Shown here: piece by piece, positions 23,399-35,725 of the stretch
Position numbering within the stretch: position 1 is the stretch's first letter
Layout of the letters: every line of letters starts with the position of its first letter
Assembly (NCBI GenBank): GCA_025331445.1
Contig: JAIWNE010000036.1
Coordinates: 124,001-188,000, forward strand
From: Blakeslea trispora
Lineage: Eukaryota > Mucoromycota > Mucoromycetes > Mucorales > Choanephoraceae
Direction of reading: 5' to 3'
Length of the DNA: 64,000 nt
Translations under genes and position numbers: made by a program
The notes under the pieces: model-generated
The model's database searches: none
The model's input: the letters and a program-made list of their open reading frames with translations, nothing else
Told to the model about the DNA's origin: nothing

Positions 23399-23906
23399 TA
23401 CAGCCAGTAAGAAATGCTTCTATAATACATGATTTTCTTCAAAAGAACAGCTCAAAATACTTGACATGCTTCCAAACCATCTAAAGTATGTCCCCAAAAA
23501 TAAATCAGCATTAAGCACACTTAACAAATATGACAATTCTCTGGATCGTCAGGGTTTATTTGTTCTTATTTTACTTGTTATTTTAGTTCGTTTTTGTCTA
23601 TGGTTTTCGTATATCTCGTATTAGACATATAAAAGAAAGAAAGATACATAGAGAAAGAAAGAGAGAGAGAGAGAGAGAGGGAGAGAGAAGAGCGGTAAAG
23701 CGAGTACCCATGATCGTTGTTAAGGTTAGTTAGCACCAAGGTTCTCTCACAAACACAATGCAGATATTTCTACAAAAGCAAACTCAGCATCAAAAACAAT
23801 AAGCACACTAAAAAAAGCTGTGTCCAAGTGATGACTTTTCCCCCCTCCCTATTGTGTATTCAGTTTAGCTTTATTTCCCTATTCTTTTTCTCTCTTTAAG
23901 TGGTTT
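23399..23906. promoter_or_regulatory. GSK3 upstream region
   Basis: About 500 bp with a GA-rich run (23633-23690, mostly AAAGAGAGAGA) and then pyrimidine tracts before the GSK3 ATG. No coding region is supported. A 60-codon frame at 23717-23899 is not recognised. Confidence 0.4.
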
Positions 23907-25415
23907 ATGTCTACCTCACATTCAAATCACTTCAAGTTCTCCGGCAAAAGTAAAATATCACTTTAGCTTGTTTCTTTTCCTTTTTCTTTTACTTTCTTTA
24001 TAGACACAAAAGAAGGAGTAGTTTTATGCTAAAGTTCTTTTTTTATATACATATATAGTTGGTGATGCTTTTGATTCGCTTCGAACAATACGCGTACCTG
24101 CCAAAGATGGTAAAAATGGTCAAGACATTCAACTACAATACTCGCATCAAAAAGTGATTGGCAACGGCTCTTTTGGTGTTGTGTATCAGGTCAAGTTAAG
24201 TCATTCGGGAGAGGATGCTGCAATTAAGAAAGTATTGCAAGACAAACGTTTTAAGGCAAGTCCTCCTTTTTTTCTATTGTTAGAACTATACTCTAACCAG
24301 TTTTTTTTTTGTTGGTTTAATTAGAACCGAGAATTAGAAATTATGAGACTGATGAATCATCCTAATGTCTGTGGTATCAAGGCTTACTTTTATTCTCAAG
24401 GAGAGACTAAGGCAAGGTGTTCTATAGACATTAAGAAGTCCTCTTATTTTAACAAGAAAAACTAACGTTTATTGTCTTATAGAAGGACGAAGTTTATCTA
24501 AACTTGGTGATGGAGTATGTACCTGAGACAGTCTACAGGGTCACTCGCCATTACGCTAAAATTAAGCAAGCCGTGCCAATGTTGATTGTAAAGCTATACA
24601 TGTACCAGTTATTCCGTTCATTGGCTTATTCGCATACACTTGGTATCTGTCATCGAGATATCAAACCACAAAACTTGCTGGTTCATCCTGTCACAGGTGT
24701 TCTCAAGTTATGTGATTTTGGCTCAGCAAAAATACTAGTAGAAGGTGGAATGAATGTAGCTTATATATGTTCTCGCTATTACCGTGCTCCAGAGCTTATT
24801 TTTGGCGCTAGTTGCTATACATGTAGCATTGATATCTGGTCGGCTGGTTGTGTCATGGGCGAGTTGTTGTTGGGACAGCCCTTGTTTCCCGGTGAAAGTG
24901 GTATTGACCAGCTAGTGGAGATCATCAAAGTCTTGGGTACACCTACAAAGGAGCAGATCTTGACCATGAATCCTAATTATACTGATCACAAGTTTCCCTC
25001 GATAAAGCCACATCCATTGTCTAAAGTATTCCGATCAAGAACACCACCTGAAGCCATTGACCTCTTATCCCATATTCTACAGTATGATCCAAAGCAACGC
25101 CCTACTGCTAGTGAGGCCATGGTTCACCCCTTCTTTGATGAATTGCGTAACCCAGAGACAAAGATGGCTACTGGCCGAGAATTACCAGAACTGTTCAATT
25201 TTACACAAGAAGGTAGCTAAGGATACAATGCAATGTATGCTGATACGTAATCTTATTTCTTTATGCTTTATTTAGAACTCTCTATTCGACCTGACTTAAT
25301 ACACAAGCTTGTCCCACCTCATTACGCTGAAACATTAGAAAAGACGACATGCATTGATATCAACCGATTTACACCTATTCCACTTTGCGATCTACGTTTA
25401 AACAGCCTAGATTAA
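23907..25415 (+). CDS. Glycogen synthase kinase 3 (GSK3/Shaggy) family
   Basis: Five exons: 23907-23949, 24059-24255, 24325-24411, 24483-25212, 25276-25415; 398 residues. The kinase domain starts near residue 44 with [11 protein letters not shown]. Key parts: CHRDIKPQN (about 166), CDFGSAK (about 187) and activation loop [14 protein letters not shown] with the regulatory Tyr (about 203), then the CMGC insert. [19 protein letters not shown] is diagnostic for GSK3. The enzyme is a Ser/Thr kinase of glycogen, cell-cycle and stress signalling. Introns 2 and 3 both start with GC (GCAAGT, GCAAGG), required to join RFK to NRELEI and GETK to KDEVYL. The small first exon ([14 protein letters not shown]) joins across the phase-1 intron and is the least certain part. 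Confidence 0.93.
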
Positions 25416-27414
25416 AGAATTCACATGATGATAATTATTTTATGAGGGGCTAGATCTCTGTATCTTTTGAGAAATACATACTTACATACTTACATGTATG
25501 TATACGTATCTTGCTCAAATACATGTCTGATTTTTTTGATCTCTACGGTTTCAAATATCATAGTTAGACTTTGAAAAGCTATTATCACTTTATTTTTTCT
25601 TGCTTAAATACGTGTAGTTTGGTGTTCAAATGTCAAGAGGATCATATATTTGAATGGTTTCACAAAATTGTCACTTAAGTTTGTTCTCCTTCTGTGTTGT
25701 TTAAAACTGGAAAATCGTCCCCTCCTTTTTTATTCTAATCACTCGCTTAAAAATAGAAAAAAAAAAGCAAAGGCTTGTTCATTCTTGTATATTCAAAAGT
25801 TAGTTATTTCAGTGCCTTTTTTTTTTTTTTTGCTTGTCAGGTTTTCTTTTTTTTAGGGGAGTTATTTTGAATATGGGAAATCAACGGTGTGATGCTACAG
25901 GGTCTTTGATGTTCAATCAAAGTCCTGACAAATCATACACTTATGGCATTGTTTAATGAAAGCTTTTGACAGATCAATCAATAGTCTCTCTTTTTCTTTC
26001 TTGGCTCTGCTTGTAAAAATGTAGACACTTTCTGATTTTCTTGGTTATGGTTTTCTTTATCAAAGAAGCAGTATAATTACATGTGTGTACAACTAAAACA
26101 TACTACGGTAATGTCTTCTTCAGATTTACACATCTCAAGTTTTAATTAAATAATTAAGTAAAAGAAAAGAAAAGAAGACAGAGAGAGAGAGGTTAGAATT
26201 CCTACGGAGTCTATTTTAGCCTTTTAGCTTGTCTGTTTATTAGTTTCAATTTTACAGTCTTTTCTGCTAGACAAAGAAAAGAAAAAACCTTCCATTTGAA
26301 TTTGATGGTGTGAGGGCAAAGATAATTGCTTGACATACAACACTATCAAACTTTGCTTAAAGAAATGAGAGAAGGAATTAATTTCATGACGAAAACACGC
26401 TATTCGTACATTAGTTGCGTTTATGTATATACGCGCATGCGTGGCAGAAGCCATGATGAAAACCTATACTCTAGTTGTGGGGTTGAGTGCAAATGAGATA
26501 CATAGATCTATCAATATACTCAATATATCCTTCCTTTTAAAACGCTAGAACTGCCAAAGTATCACTCTAACTTGATGTAACTAATTCAAGGAAACTGCCA
26601 TTCTCTAGGTCAATTTGTTGCGTTTTGAGATTCAGCTTACCAGTATAACATTTCAAGTGAACCATTCATAGTAACATAGTAAGTGAGCATGCAAGAGTAA
26701 CACATATGTATCAACCCTTTTTATAGAGAAAACAGAAACGACCAGTTACAATAGACCAAGACATGGTATGCAAAGCACACATACTGACTAATGTCTCGAA
26801 AAGTACTCTCAACTTTTGTTTTAAAATAGAGTGGCGTACCTTCAATAAACTAACATTGTATGTAGGCTTCCTAATATGGCCGTTTTTCCAAATAACACAC
26901 GCTAGAAATCTCCCAAATTAGATTGAACCAAAGAGAACTTCAAACAGCCTTTCTTTTTTAGATTTTGAATCTCAACATCTGTGATTTAACAAAGACGGTT
27001 CTCTTCTCTTTTTGTTCTGGAGAGGTGCTTTAATAAAGAAAAAAGCTGGAAAAGAGAAAGATCATAACTTGATTACCAAAAAAGAAGAAAAGGTCAATGT
27101 TTGTTTGACATTAGACAAGTTTTCTTTCTCACGCTATTTTTTGACATCTTTACTGCACCCTTTTATGGTTACACGGACACAAGGCCAATCAAATTGGCCA
27201 AGAGTTTAGATGCCTTTCTAAAAAAAAATTTTTAGAGGTCTATAAATTAAGCCGACCTAGTTAAACTATCAAAGCTCTTTTTCTCTTTTTCTTTTTCTTT
27301 TTTTCTATCCAAGATTCAGTTTCTAAAGTCTAAAGAGCTTTCTTCTTGTTTTCAGAGTTTTAATTTTGGATAAAACTTCATCTCCCTTCTCTTGCTTGAT
27401 ATTTGCATCTGAAC
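25416..27414. other. 2-kb gene-free stretch
   Basis: No supported gene. Short frames (25650-25856, 26224-26454 minus, 27012-27209) have no recognisable family. Just upstream of the transporter start there are CT-rich and T-rich tracts (27280-27310), probably its promoter and leader. No inverted or direct repeat stood out. Confidence 0.5.
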
Positions 27415-29302
27415 ATGTCCTCACACAAAGACAACCTTAAACAACAGGACACCATGGCTTACCGCACACAATCCAGTTTGACAGATGCCATGGAACCTTA
27501 TTCCGATGTCAAAGGCAAGGACGAGAAGGCCTCATCAACTGCAATTGACATTCCGAGCTCCATCAGCGAACACGAGTCAAGCACAATTGATCAGGAAGAG
27601 ATTGAGAAGAATGATACCTGGCTTAGCTTGTTTTATAAACGCCATACACCATGGTTTCAGTAAGTGGTTTCTTTTCTTTTGCTATTAAAGGAAACAAAGT
27701 TACACAGGTCTCACCATTCTTTTTTTTTTAGTGTTGCTTATTTTCTGATCGCTACTGGTTTTTTGGCAGCTGCTTATGCTCTTCAAGTACCAAAGGGCTA
27801 TAACCAAGAAAACCTGATCTTAGGCTTAGTGTATGCTTTTGTCGTGCTCAAGCTTGCTTTCAAGTATATCCCTACTGCTCCCTTATCTTCAAGTTGGTCT
27901 TACTGCACTGGAAAAGCTAGCCAAACAGTTGAACATATTCCCAAGAATTTCCGTTCTTTTGGCTATGGTGTTTTTGTTTTTGCAGTCATTGTAGTCACTG
28001 TGTTTGCCTTGCCTGAAAAGCCTGAATCTACCCGTCTCCAAAGACTAGTGGCTCTTTTCGGTATGTTTGTCTTTTTCACCTGTCTTTACATAACCTCAAG
28101 CAATCGCAAGATTATCAACTGGAACACTGTGCTTACTGGTATTTTGATGCAGTTCATTCTTGCCTTGTTTGTCTTCCGTTGTACGGTTGGCCACGATATC
28201 TTTCAATGGGCCTCTTCCTTTGCTCAAGGTTATCTCGAAAAGGCTACTCATGGTACCTCCTTTGTATTCGGTGAGAATGCTGCTAATTCCAATGTTTTTG
28301 CTATCACTGTTTTCCCTTCTCTTATCTTCTTTGCTGCTACTGTTCAAGTTTTGTACTATTTCGGTGCTCTTCAGTGGTTATTAAAGAAATGCGCCAAATT
28401 CTTCATGTCATTCTTGAAGGTGTCTGGTGCTGAATCCATTGTGGCCGTAGCCTCTCCCTTCTTGGGTCAAGGTGAAAATGCTTTATTGATCAAGCCCTTC
28501 TTGCCTTACTTAACCAATTCCGAAATGCATCAAGTTATGGCTTCCGGCTTTGCCACCATCTCTGGCTCAGTCTTGTATGGTTACATTGCCATGGGTGTTT
28601 CTGGCCAAGCTCTCTTGACTTCATGTATCATGTCTATTCCTTGCTCAATTGCTGTCTCAAAAATTCGCATGCCCGAAGACGATATACCAATTACTGCACG
28701 TGAAGTTCGTGTTCCTCCCAGTGATGAAAAGCCTGCCAATGTGCTTCATGCTGCTGGCTCTGGTGCTGCTACTGGTATGAACATTGCCTTGTTGATGTGT
28801 GCCAACTTGATTGCTCTTTTAGCCCTCTTGTATGCTGTGAATGCTGGCTTAACATGGCTTGGTGACTTTTTGACAATTCAAGAATTAACTCTTCAGCTGA
28901 TTACTGGTTATGTCTTTGTCCCTGTAAGTTAAATCAAACGTTTTTAATTCCAATCAAAGAGACTTAATTTTTTTTTAGGTTGCATGGTTGATTGGTGTAG
29001 ATACCAAAGATGTTGTTATTGTAGGTCAATTGTTGGCTACCAAGATCTGGGCCAATGAATTTGTAGCTTATGAAAGTCTTGCATCTGTGTATAAGGATGT
29101 TCTTTCTTATCGTTCTTACATCATCACCACTTATGCTCTTTGTGGTTTCGCTAACTTGGGCAGTATTGGTATGCAAATCGGTGTTTTGAGTACCATGGCA
29201 CCCAAGCGTAATGGTGATATTGCTCGACTAGCTGTTTCAGCCATGATTTGTGGTGCTTTTAGTACCTGGATCTCTGCTGCTATCGCTGGTATGCTTATTT
29301 AG
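27415..29302 (+). CDS. Concentrative nucleoside transporter (CNT family)
   Basis: Three exons: 27415-27659, 27732-28923, 28979-29302; 586 residues. The first ~80 residues are hydrophilic and the rest alternates about a dozen hydrophobic segments. The CNT signature is GQGENALLIKPFLPYL (about 327), followed by TNSEMHQVMASGFATISGS and a YIAMG loop; human CNTs have GQTESPLLVRPYLPYI there. Later come GAATGMNIALLMCANLIALL and the closing segments with ATKIWANEFVAYESL and NLGSIGMQIGVL. These Na+ or H+ symporters take up nucleosides across the plasma membrane. Coding ATG 27415 is chosen over an upstream TTG because no ATG precedes it in frame. The domains are complete. Confidence 0.92.
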
Positions 29303-30484
29303 ACGCTATATATAGATCGCAACTTGTATTTTCTTTTGTATATATACAACTGTCATTTCATTTCTCTGTTTTTTTCTCAAAAAAAGTAAAGCTTATGTTT
29401 CCTTACCTCATCTGTTATCCGACAATAGTGATTGAAATGCATATTACATTAGACAGGTTTTGTTTATTACTTAAAACCAAGCAAAAGAGTTAGCATTAGG
29501 TGTTGGAATTTCTCTTGTCGCATGAAACTAAAGAGTCAAAAATTTGATTGTTTTCGGAGCACAGTGGCATCCAAAAAATAGCTAAATGCTAAACACGCTT
29601 GATATGTTTGAAGAAGAAAAAGAGAGCAGTTGTTCTTTATTTATACTGAAGTATTTGTGCAAATCATTTGTCAAAATACCTCGATGTTGAAGAGAATTAC
29701 TCTGATTTAAGAATATTTTCTAGGCTCTTTCAATTATCCAGAATAGCTTGTTGGCATTTTTTTGGCCTGAAAAGATAAATTTGGAAAATCTATAAGTAAA
29801 CAGAACATTACAAGGTATCTCCTTTAGGATTTACTGAAATTTTACAGGGCTTATGCATTAAAAGTTCTGATGAAGGGGTATCTCTCTCTTTTTACAACAA
29901 AATTGAAAGTGCGCAAATTCTCTTATCTGGTGTGTAGCTTTATGGAGAAAGTGGAGCAATTATGCATATCAATTGCTATATACAGAACGTGTCTCCCATA
30001 AGATAGCTAGTATTGATAAAGTAAAGGACTTACTGATATATAGAAATCAATAATACTAAAGGTGATGCGATCTAATAACAGCTTGTTTCATGCACTCTAT
30101 GATAAGAGCGCCAATCTATATGCCCCATAGATTCCATTTTTATATCTGATTCAAAATCCTGTCAAAAACTTAAATTCACAATGAGCATAGGATCTATGAC
30201 TTTGGTTCACGGTGAAAATCAAATGACAGCATCTTGGCCAGTATCATCTTTTTTCCTTTGCTCTAGACATTAGCTTATCGAAATCACAAACGTAATTCTT
30301 TTCTTTTCGCATATCGATGTGAATGTGTCGGAAATGTAAAGAGAGACAAAAACCGACGTCATATTGGTTGCTTTTTTTCTGATCAAATTGTCACACCCTA
30401 GCAGAGCCAATCCTTTTATTCTCTTTTCATCTTTTCTTCTTGCTTTTAATAATTCACGCTACACACATTATTGGTTAATAATAA
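29303..30484. other. Intergenic stretch before NF-YA
   Basis: Roughly 1.2 kb. No reading frame over 60 codons is recognisable. The part before 30485 is T/C-rich with a possible CAAT-like ATTGG (near 30364). I see no other signal. Confidence 0.5.
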
Positions 30485-31176
30485 ATGACAGATACAACGC
30501 AGCAACCACACCACTTGCTTCATCCTCATGAAGTCTATCATCAGCCTGGATATTCAGCCAATATGCAACAACAGCAACAAGTAGATCCTGCTCGTCCACA
30601 CCCTCTATATCAGCCACAAGCACCCCCTTCACAACCTTCCTATCCAATGGTAGCTAAAGGTGTTGTCTATCTGGTGTAATGCAACATCTAACTTTTTTTT
30701 TTTAATGACAGCAGCCTATCTCACATTCACCACCTACTATTCCTCCTCCTCCTCCTCCTAACCAAACCAACTATTGTACTGTTGAACAACCTATTCATAC
30801 TATCCCAGTATCAACTGGTGATCCTACAAGCCAGTTAGAAGAGCCACTCTATGTTAATGCTAAGCAATATCATCGTATCCTAAAACGAAGAGCGGCTAGA
30901 GCAAAATTGGAAGAATTAAATAAGCTGTCAAAAGCAAGAAAACCTTATCTTCATGAAAGCCGACATAAGCACGCAATGCGACGACCTCGAGGCCCTGGGG
31001 GTCGATTTCTAAGTAAATGAAACAACACAGAGAGTGTTACATCGCACTAATGCACTATGTTTGTAGCTGCCAAAGAAGTAGAAGAATTAGAGCGTACAGG
31101 CAAATTGCCCACACAAACATCAGATGAAGATACTAATGAAAGTCATCAAAATGAGATCAATGTACTTTCATCTTAA
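30485..31176 (+). CDS. CCAAT-binding factor subunit A (NF-YA/HAP2)
   Basis: Three exons: 30485-30649, 30712-31012, 31067-31176; 191 residues. Exon 1 is Gln/His/Pro-rich. The conserved core starts near residue 100: [20 protein letters not shown] (A1 helix, binds the NF-YB/NF-YC dimer), then a linker and [20 protein letters not shown] (A2, contacts CCAAT). The protein joins the NF-Y/HAP trimer as its DNA sequence reader, in the nucleus. The short tail is acidic (ETDEDTNE-like). Exon 1 ends at ATG|GTAGCT; the alternative GT after AAAG would put exon 2 out of frame. The gene is convergent with the unknown gene at 32193. Confidence 0.92.
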
Positions 31177-31858
31177 TACAAATGATCTGATTGTCTGAAT
31201 ATATTCTTTTTTCTTGTGCATATTAGATATTTCTTCCCTCTATGAGATGAGTATGTGACACTCAATTGGGATTGTATATAATAAATTGTCTTTTCTTCAA
31301 CAAGCCCATGTTATTGTACCTTTTTTTTTTTTTTAGTAAATACATGTTTAAACGAAATGTCATTGTTTTTAGTTTTAATAAAGAAAATGAATTACAATTG
31401 TAGCCAAGATGACATATGAAATAGTTAAACTTTGTATGATTTATTTATTGTATTACAAAGAGTACGCAAGTAATACTATGCTAATGAGCTTAAAAACAAA
31501 TACTCCTGATACAACTCTTTTTCTATGACTATGCAAGAAATATAGATACACAAAATGCGCTTTTGTATGATAATGTTGTCCTTGCTTGGAATCTCGTAAT
31601 TTTTGGAAAAAAGATTTTATTGTAAGAAAATGTCTTTTTTTTTTATTTTTGCTAAGACTATAGGGATTGAATAATGATATCATGATCAAGAGAGTCAAAT
31701 AGGAATGAATATAACTGTTATTAGTATTCTTAAGTTGAGCATATATCTCTCTTTGAAAACGTCATTGAAGTCCAGTGTAGATATAAAAGTCTGATTTGCT
31801 GCAATACACATGTTATCTTTTGTTGTTGTCCTGGATGACGCTTGAGAGAAAAGCCATG
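31177..31858. other. Gene-free stretch
   Basis: About 680 bp of T/A-rich DNA after the NF-YA stop. AATAAA-like signals (near 31279 and 31376) fit a 3' end. A minus-strand 81-codon frame (31453-31698) has no recognisable domain. Nothing else is seen. Confidence 0.5.
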
Positions 31859-31860
31859 TA

Positions 31861-32033
31861 CAGTAGTCGGTCTATTTAAGGGTGTTCTGTTTAAGGGCAT
31901 TCTCTATATAAGGGTGGATTTCTGAAAAGGATTTTTCAATACAAGCTCTAAAACCAATTCTATTTAAGAGTATTCTCTATTTAAGGGTGGGATTTTCAAG
32001 ATTTTTGGCTACCCTTAAATAGAGCGACTACTA
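31861..32033. mobile_element. MITE family 2, copy A
   Basis: 173-bp element with inverted ends: left CAGTAGTCGGTCTATTTAAG, right its complement ACTTAAATAGAGCGACTACT-like. TA flanks both ends (31859-31860, 32034-32035). The inside has several TATTTAAGGGTG-type repeats. Copy B, inverted and shorter, is at 34940-35062. The TA duplication and pogo/Tigger-like ends place it in the Tc1/mariner superfamily (inference). No coding capacity. Confidence 0.75.
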
Positions 32034-32192
32034 TAGCAGGATGGATCAAAGTATTGATCCGCCTGATATCTTTTTGGAACTTTATGCCAAAATTTGTTGG
32101 ATTAAATCAGAAAAAAAAAGGTACTCAATTACTCGGAATGTCTTTATTAGGTATGTCTGTGATTTCAAGTATGTTTCTTTTTATAGTGCTGC

Positions 32193-33403
32193 TTAAGTAT
32201 CCTGTGTATTTTGAAACAATCGGATTTCTATGGTCACTATCTTTTTTGGATTAAGGTCGGTAGCATAATAACATTTCATATAAAATGGTGCTACCAACAA
32301 AGGCATACTTCCTCCTCCAATTTGCTTATCGAACAATCGAAAATTACAACCGATGCCTCTAGGATGATTGAACTGATGAACGTATCTCATGATTGTCTTT
32401 TGATTTGCTTGCTGAAAGACATACCATTTTTGGTTGTCTTCTGTTGAGGCTGGAAGCTGGAAAGCCCAAATGCCATTTTCCAGTAATAACGGATCTATTA
32501 GATAGAGAGAATTGCCCGAACTAGTTGAGCTGTTATCTGGAGTCAGAGTAGGTGTAGGAGGTAGACTGGAAGCGTTCTGCTGCGAAGTTGTCAGGAAATA
32601 ATCAGGTATGTTTCTTTTGCTGAAAAATCGAAGAAGCCAGCTTTTCTTTTTCTTGCTATGTTGCACAACCGCCACATTGGGTTCTGTTGAGGATATTTGG
32701 TCATTGGTAGTACATAGAGAATTATCTTCCAAGGAGAGCGAGCTCATGATATCCGGAAGATCCGTAGAGGGGCGTATGTTGTCAGTTTTTATATTATTGT
32801 CCATTGAATCGAAATATTTGCTTTGCTTTTCATTGATGGTTGCATTTTCAGCTGCCAACTTTTCGCGATCATTCATTGGTTCTCCATCTACTTTTATACG
32901 CCAACTATCACTATCAAAATATGGAGATGCTTGAAGATTATTGTTTGTGCGATTTTGGTAATGATGTTCTTCCAGATAATTGTTGTAATCCTATCAATAC
33001 ATGAAATAGTCAATGAACCTAATCTATAAAGAGACTCTCTCTTTCTTGAGAGCGCGTTTCTTACAGGTTGACTGTCTTTATAGAATGAGCCTAAAGTCTC
33101 TGTCGATTTTGACTTATGCAACTTGCTTTTTCTTCCTTTCAATTCTTTGCGATGATAGTGGTATTCCTGTTCTTCTCGGTCTCGCTGTATCTGATATACA
33201 TAGGCCTCATAGATAGCCTGTATTTCATCAGGGTCTGTTGGATGTGATTGAAAGTAAAGTTGATTATACGATTGTGGTTGAAATGGGTATGGGAACTGTG
33301 GTCGATCCAATGTGGGTGGGAAGGGAGGAGGAGGTCGGAGTGTCGCTTGATAGCGATATTCTTGATGAAAAAAGGGGGAACCAGGATAAGAATGAAATGT
33401 CAT
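32193..33403 (-). CDS. Unknown protein with Pro-rich N-terminus and conserved-looking C-terminus
   Basis: Two exons on the minus strand, 33065-33403 and 32193-32990; 378 residues. The start is the ATG at 33403, after a low-complexity upstream frame. The N-terminus is Pro/Tyr-rich (TLRPPPPFPPTLDRPQFPYP), followed by a basic Gln/Arg/Lys-rich segment. A Ser/Thr-rich middle contains SKKKKSWLLRFFSKRN, a basic-hydrophobic stretch. The last 90 residues (from GIWAFQLPASTED to the end) look folded, with WYVFQQANQ, FNHPRGIGCNFRLFDKQ and FYMKCYYAT. I recognise no domain. It is convergent with NF-YA. Function is not assigned. Confidence 0.75.
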
Positions 33404-34294
33404 GATTATTTCACAAATAAAAGAAAAAGAAAAGAGAGAGAGAAAAAAAAAAAAACTAAAGCCAAGCGAGCATATTCCAAGCATTAAGGAGATGCTTTTT
33501 CTTGTAGTTAAATCTTTGTACTACTTTAACACAAAAAGAAGAAATGAGCCTTATTTTAGATAAGCCAACTATTAGTTAATTCTATATATATTTCGAGTAT
33601 TTTATTGTCAAGACTTATTGTCAAAGATTCATTGTAGAATCAGGTTGTAAACTTTCTATTTGAATTTACAATTAAAAGATATTCATTTAGTATCATTTGG
33701 TTGCTTAGTGTCAATAGGGCTGTCCCTGTTTCCATGTAACAACCTCTTTGCGACTTCGTACATCATTTTTTGTTTATTGGTATACATCTTGAACTTTGAT
33801 GTTGACAACCAAATAGTCTCTACTATCATAGTCCGAAATGTTGCTTGCAATTTTGAAAACCTGCTTTAGCAGAATCTACAATGTAGATGTTTTTGAAGAT
33901 AGCACATAATGGGAAATCTTATCTTGGATTTTCTTTTTTCCGATGAAAAAATAAGTCTCTGCTTCCCACTATAATATTACAGCTTTTACAAGGCTTTTTT
34001 TTTTTATTTGTAATCCAATCATTTTACACCATGTTGAATCTGGTCACTTATTTTTTGCATCTCTTTTTCTTAATAGAAAGCCAATACTTTGACAATGAAA
34101 TCCAATTGCAACGCAAAGTGGCATAGATTGCATTGAAAAATCTAGGCGGAAATTTACATTCAGTTTACTACAGGAAATTTTTCTCCAATTTCTTCAAAAT
34201 TCTTCGAAAATCGCCATAATTTTTTCATTTTTCTTTGTTTTAAAAATCAAAATCCCAGCCAAAATTTCCCATTGTGCTCTCTTTCCTTTCAAAA
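33404..34294. other. Upstream region of the unknown gene
   Basis: About 900 bp of AT-rich DNA. A 69-codon plus-strand frame (33660-33869) is not recognised. Minus-strand leader sequence with A/G runs lies just above the 33403 start. No coding region is supported. Confidence 0.4.
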
Positions 34295-34305
34295 ATATAT
34301 ATAAG
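34295..34305 (+). promoter_or_regulatory. TATA-like element of the candidate ncRNA
   Basis: ATATATATAAG about 30-40 bp upstream of the 5' end inferred for the structured RNA. The distance fits a TATA box for Pol II or a type-3 Pol III promoter. This is inference from spacing only. Confidence 0.35.
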
Positions 34306-34335
34306 AAATGGAATTCCTTCTCACAAGATTTGTCT

Positions 34336-34665
34336 GAGGTCTGCAATAAAAAGACCATGTGCTATCATGTTGTACACTAGGCAAGTTCTGGCGTGGATAT
34401 AGCAATTCGCGGAGGCCCTTAAGGACAAAGAATAGGGCAGAGACTGCTTATAGCATTCATGCTTTCCTCATATATAGCAGGGCCTAATTTTTCTTTTCAT
34501 ACAGCCAACATTCACAACCTTTGAGGGCGGTGGTTGAAAGATCGTAAGTTAATCAAGTGGTATCTAGCACCGAAAGCTAGAGAAGAGGGTAGGTTAAAGT
34601 CAACCTCTACGATTGGTTGCCCGTGGAAACAGTCATAATAAAACTCACTAATAGACTTCCTTTTT
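34336..34665 (+). ncRNA. Candidate structured non-coding RNA (about 330 nt)
   Basis: This region has no long ORF and is more GC-rich than its surroundings. The ends could pair: GAGGTCT (34336-34342) with AGACTTC (34653-34659), a closing helix of 7 bp with one G-U pair. A T5 run (34661-34665) directly follows, like a Pol III terminator. Inside, ATCGTA/TACGAT encloses two hairpins (CTAGC-ACCGAAA-GCTAG and AGGTT-AAAGTC-AACCT), and GCAG-AGA-CTGC forms another. Size, TATA box and terminal helix would fit RNase P or MRP RNA, but I cannot place their conserved regions with confidence, so the family is not assigned. Confidence 0.35.
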
Positions 34666-34939
34666 ATTAGTATAATTAAATAAGCAAATAAACAAACAAC
34701 GTAATTGCAGTCTCTTAAGATTTCAGTTCTTCAAGATACCAATCATCACAGAGATGCCAACACGCTTCTGAACTATTTTATTTTAAAAGTAAGTTCTTTG
34801 GCTGAAACTATGCATTACTAGTCGATTAGCTTCTTAAGCATATAAAATAGCATCTTGGAAAAGCCAAACGAAAATGAAAGCAAGCCTGATGTAATCAAAC
34901 GTTAAGCAACAGCTTACGCAGAGCAAATAAATCCATATA

Positions 34940-35062
34940 CAGCAGTCGCTCTATTTAAGAGTGAAATTTTCAAGATTTTTGACTACCCTCAAATAGAATC
35001 GATTTTAGAGCTTGTATAGAGAGTACCCTTAAACAGAACACCCTCAAATAAAGCGATTACTG
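34940..35062. mobile_element. MITE family 2, copy B (inverted, internally deleted)
   Basis: 123-bp element with CAGCAGTCGCTC... inverted ends and TA flanks (34938-34939, 35063-35064). It is the reverse complement of copy A with about 50 bp missing inside. Shared internal blocks include TATTTAAGGG and TTGTATAGAGAGT-like stretches. Confidence 0.75.
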
Positions 35063-35064
35063 TA

Positions 35065-35725
35065 GATGTTTTACTCTTTATTCAACACTTGGGTCTGAAT
35101 TCTATGACTTATATTCTAGCGTCACATCTAACTGGAGAAAACATTGCTGCCATTTAGATGAATAATCTGCTTTCATTTTATGAGTAAAGTAATACGATAA
35201 ACGCATCCAATATCAAAGTATTCTAACTAGCAAAACAAGCACAACCATTTTTTTTATTTCGAATAAAGGAGTGATAATCTAGTCAGTAATATGCACAAAG
35301 TATTCAAGGTAAAGCATATTGTTCATGCAAAGAGGCTGCTTTTTCTATTATGATACTACTCAAATAAGGAAATGATCAATCACATAAAAAAAAAAAAAAG
35401 AAAATATTAAAAAGTAGGCGTATTTTTGCTTCATCATAGTATAGAGATGGTTCTCAAGAGCAAAGAAAACTCATTTCATGATGTTCTTTTTGTTAACAAG
35501 TAATACTATTTTTCTAAAAAAAAACAGAAAGGACATTTTATGTTGAGTTGGCTTGGATTGACAGACTAAAATATCTGTCTGTATGGGAATGAATTTTTAT
35601 TGCCGCTGTGATACGGCATGAAAATGATACAAAAATGGCGGATGAAAATGCAAAGTAGAAAGATTACTCTAAGATGATAAATAAATAAATATATACATAT
35701 GTAACAAACAAAAAGATATACACGG
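35065..35725. other. Gene-free stretch
   Basis: About 660 bp of AT-rich DNA downstream of the MIT-like gene (minus strand). It contains an A-run (35386-35398). A minus-strand 66-codon frame near 35566-35766 partly overlaps the gene end and is a shadow. Nothing else is seen. Confidence 0.5.

Noticed and set aside
34336..34665. RNase P RNA assignment for the structured RNA
   Set aside because: A segment resembling CR-V (CAGAGACTGCTTATAG) lies too early and no CR-I partner was found; family left open.
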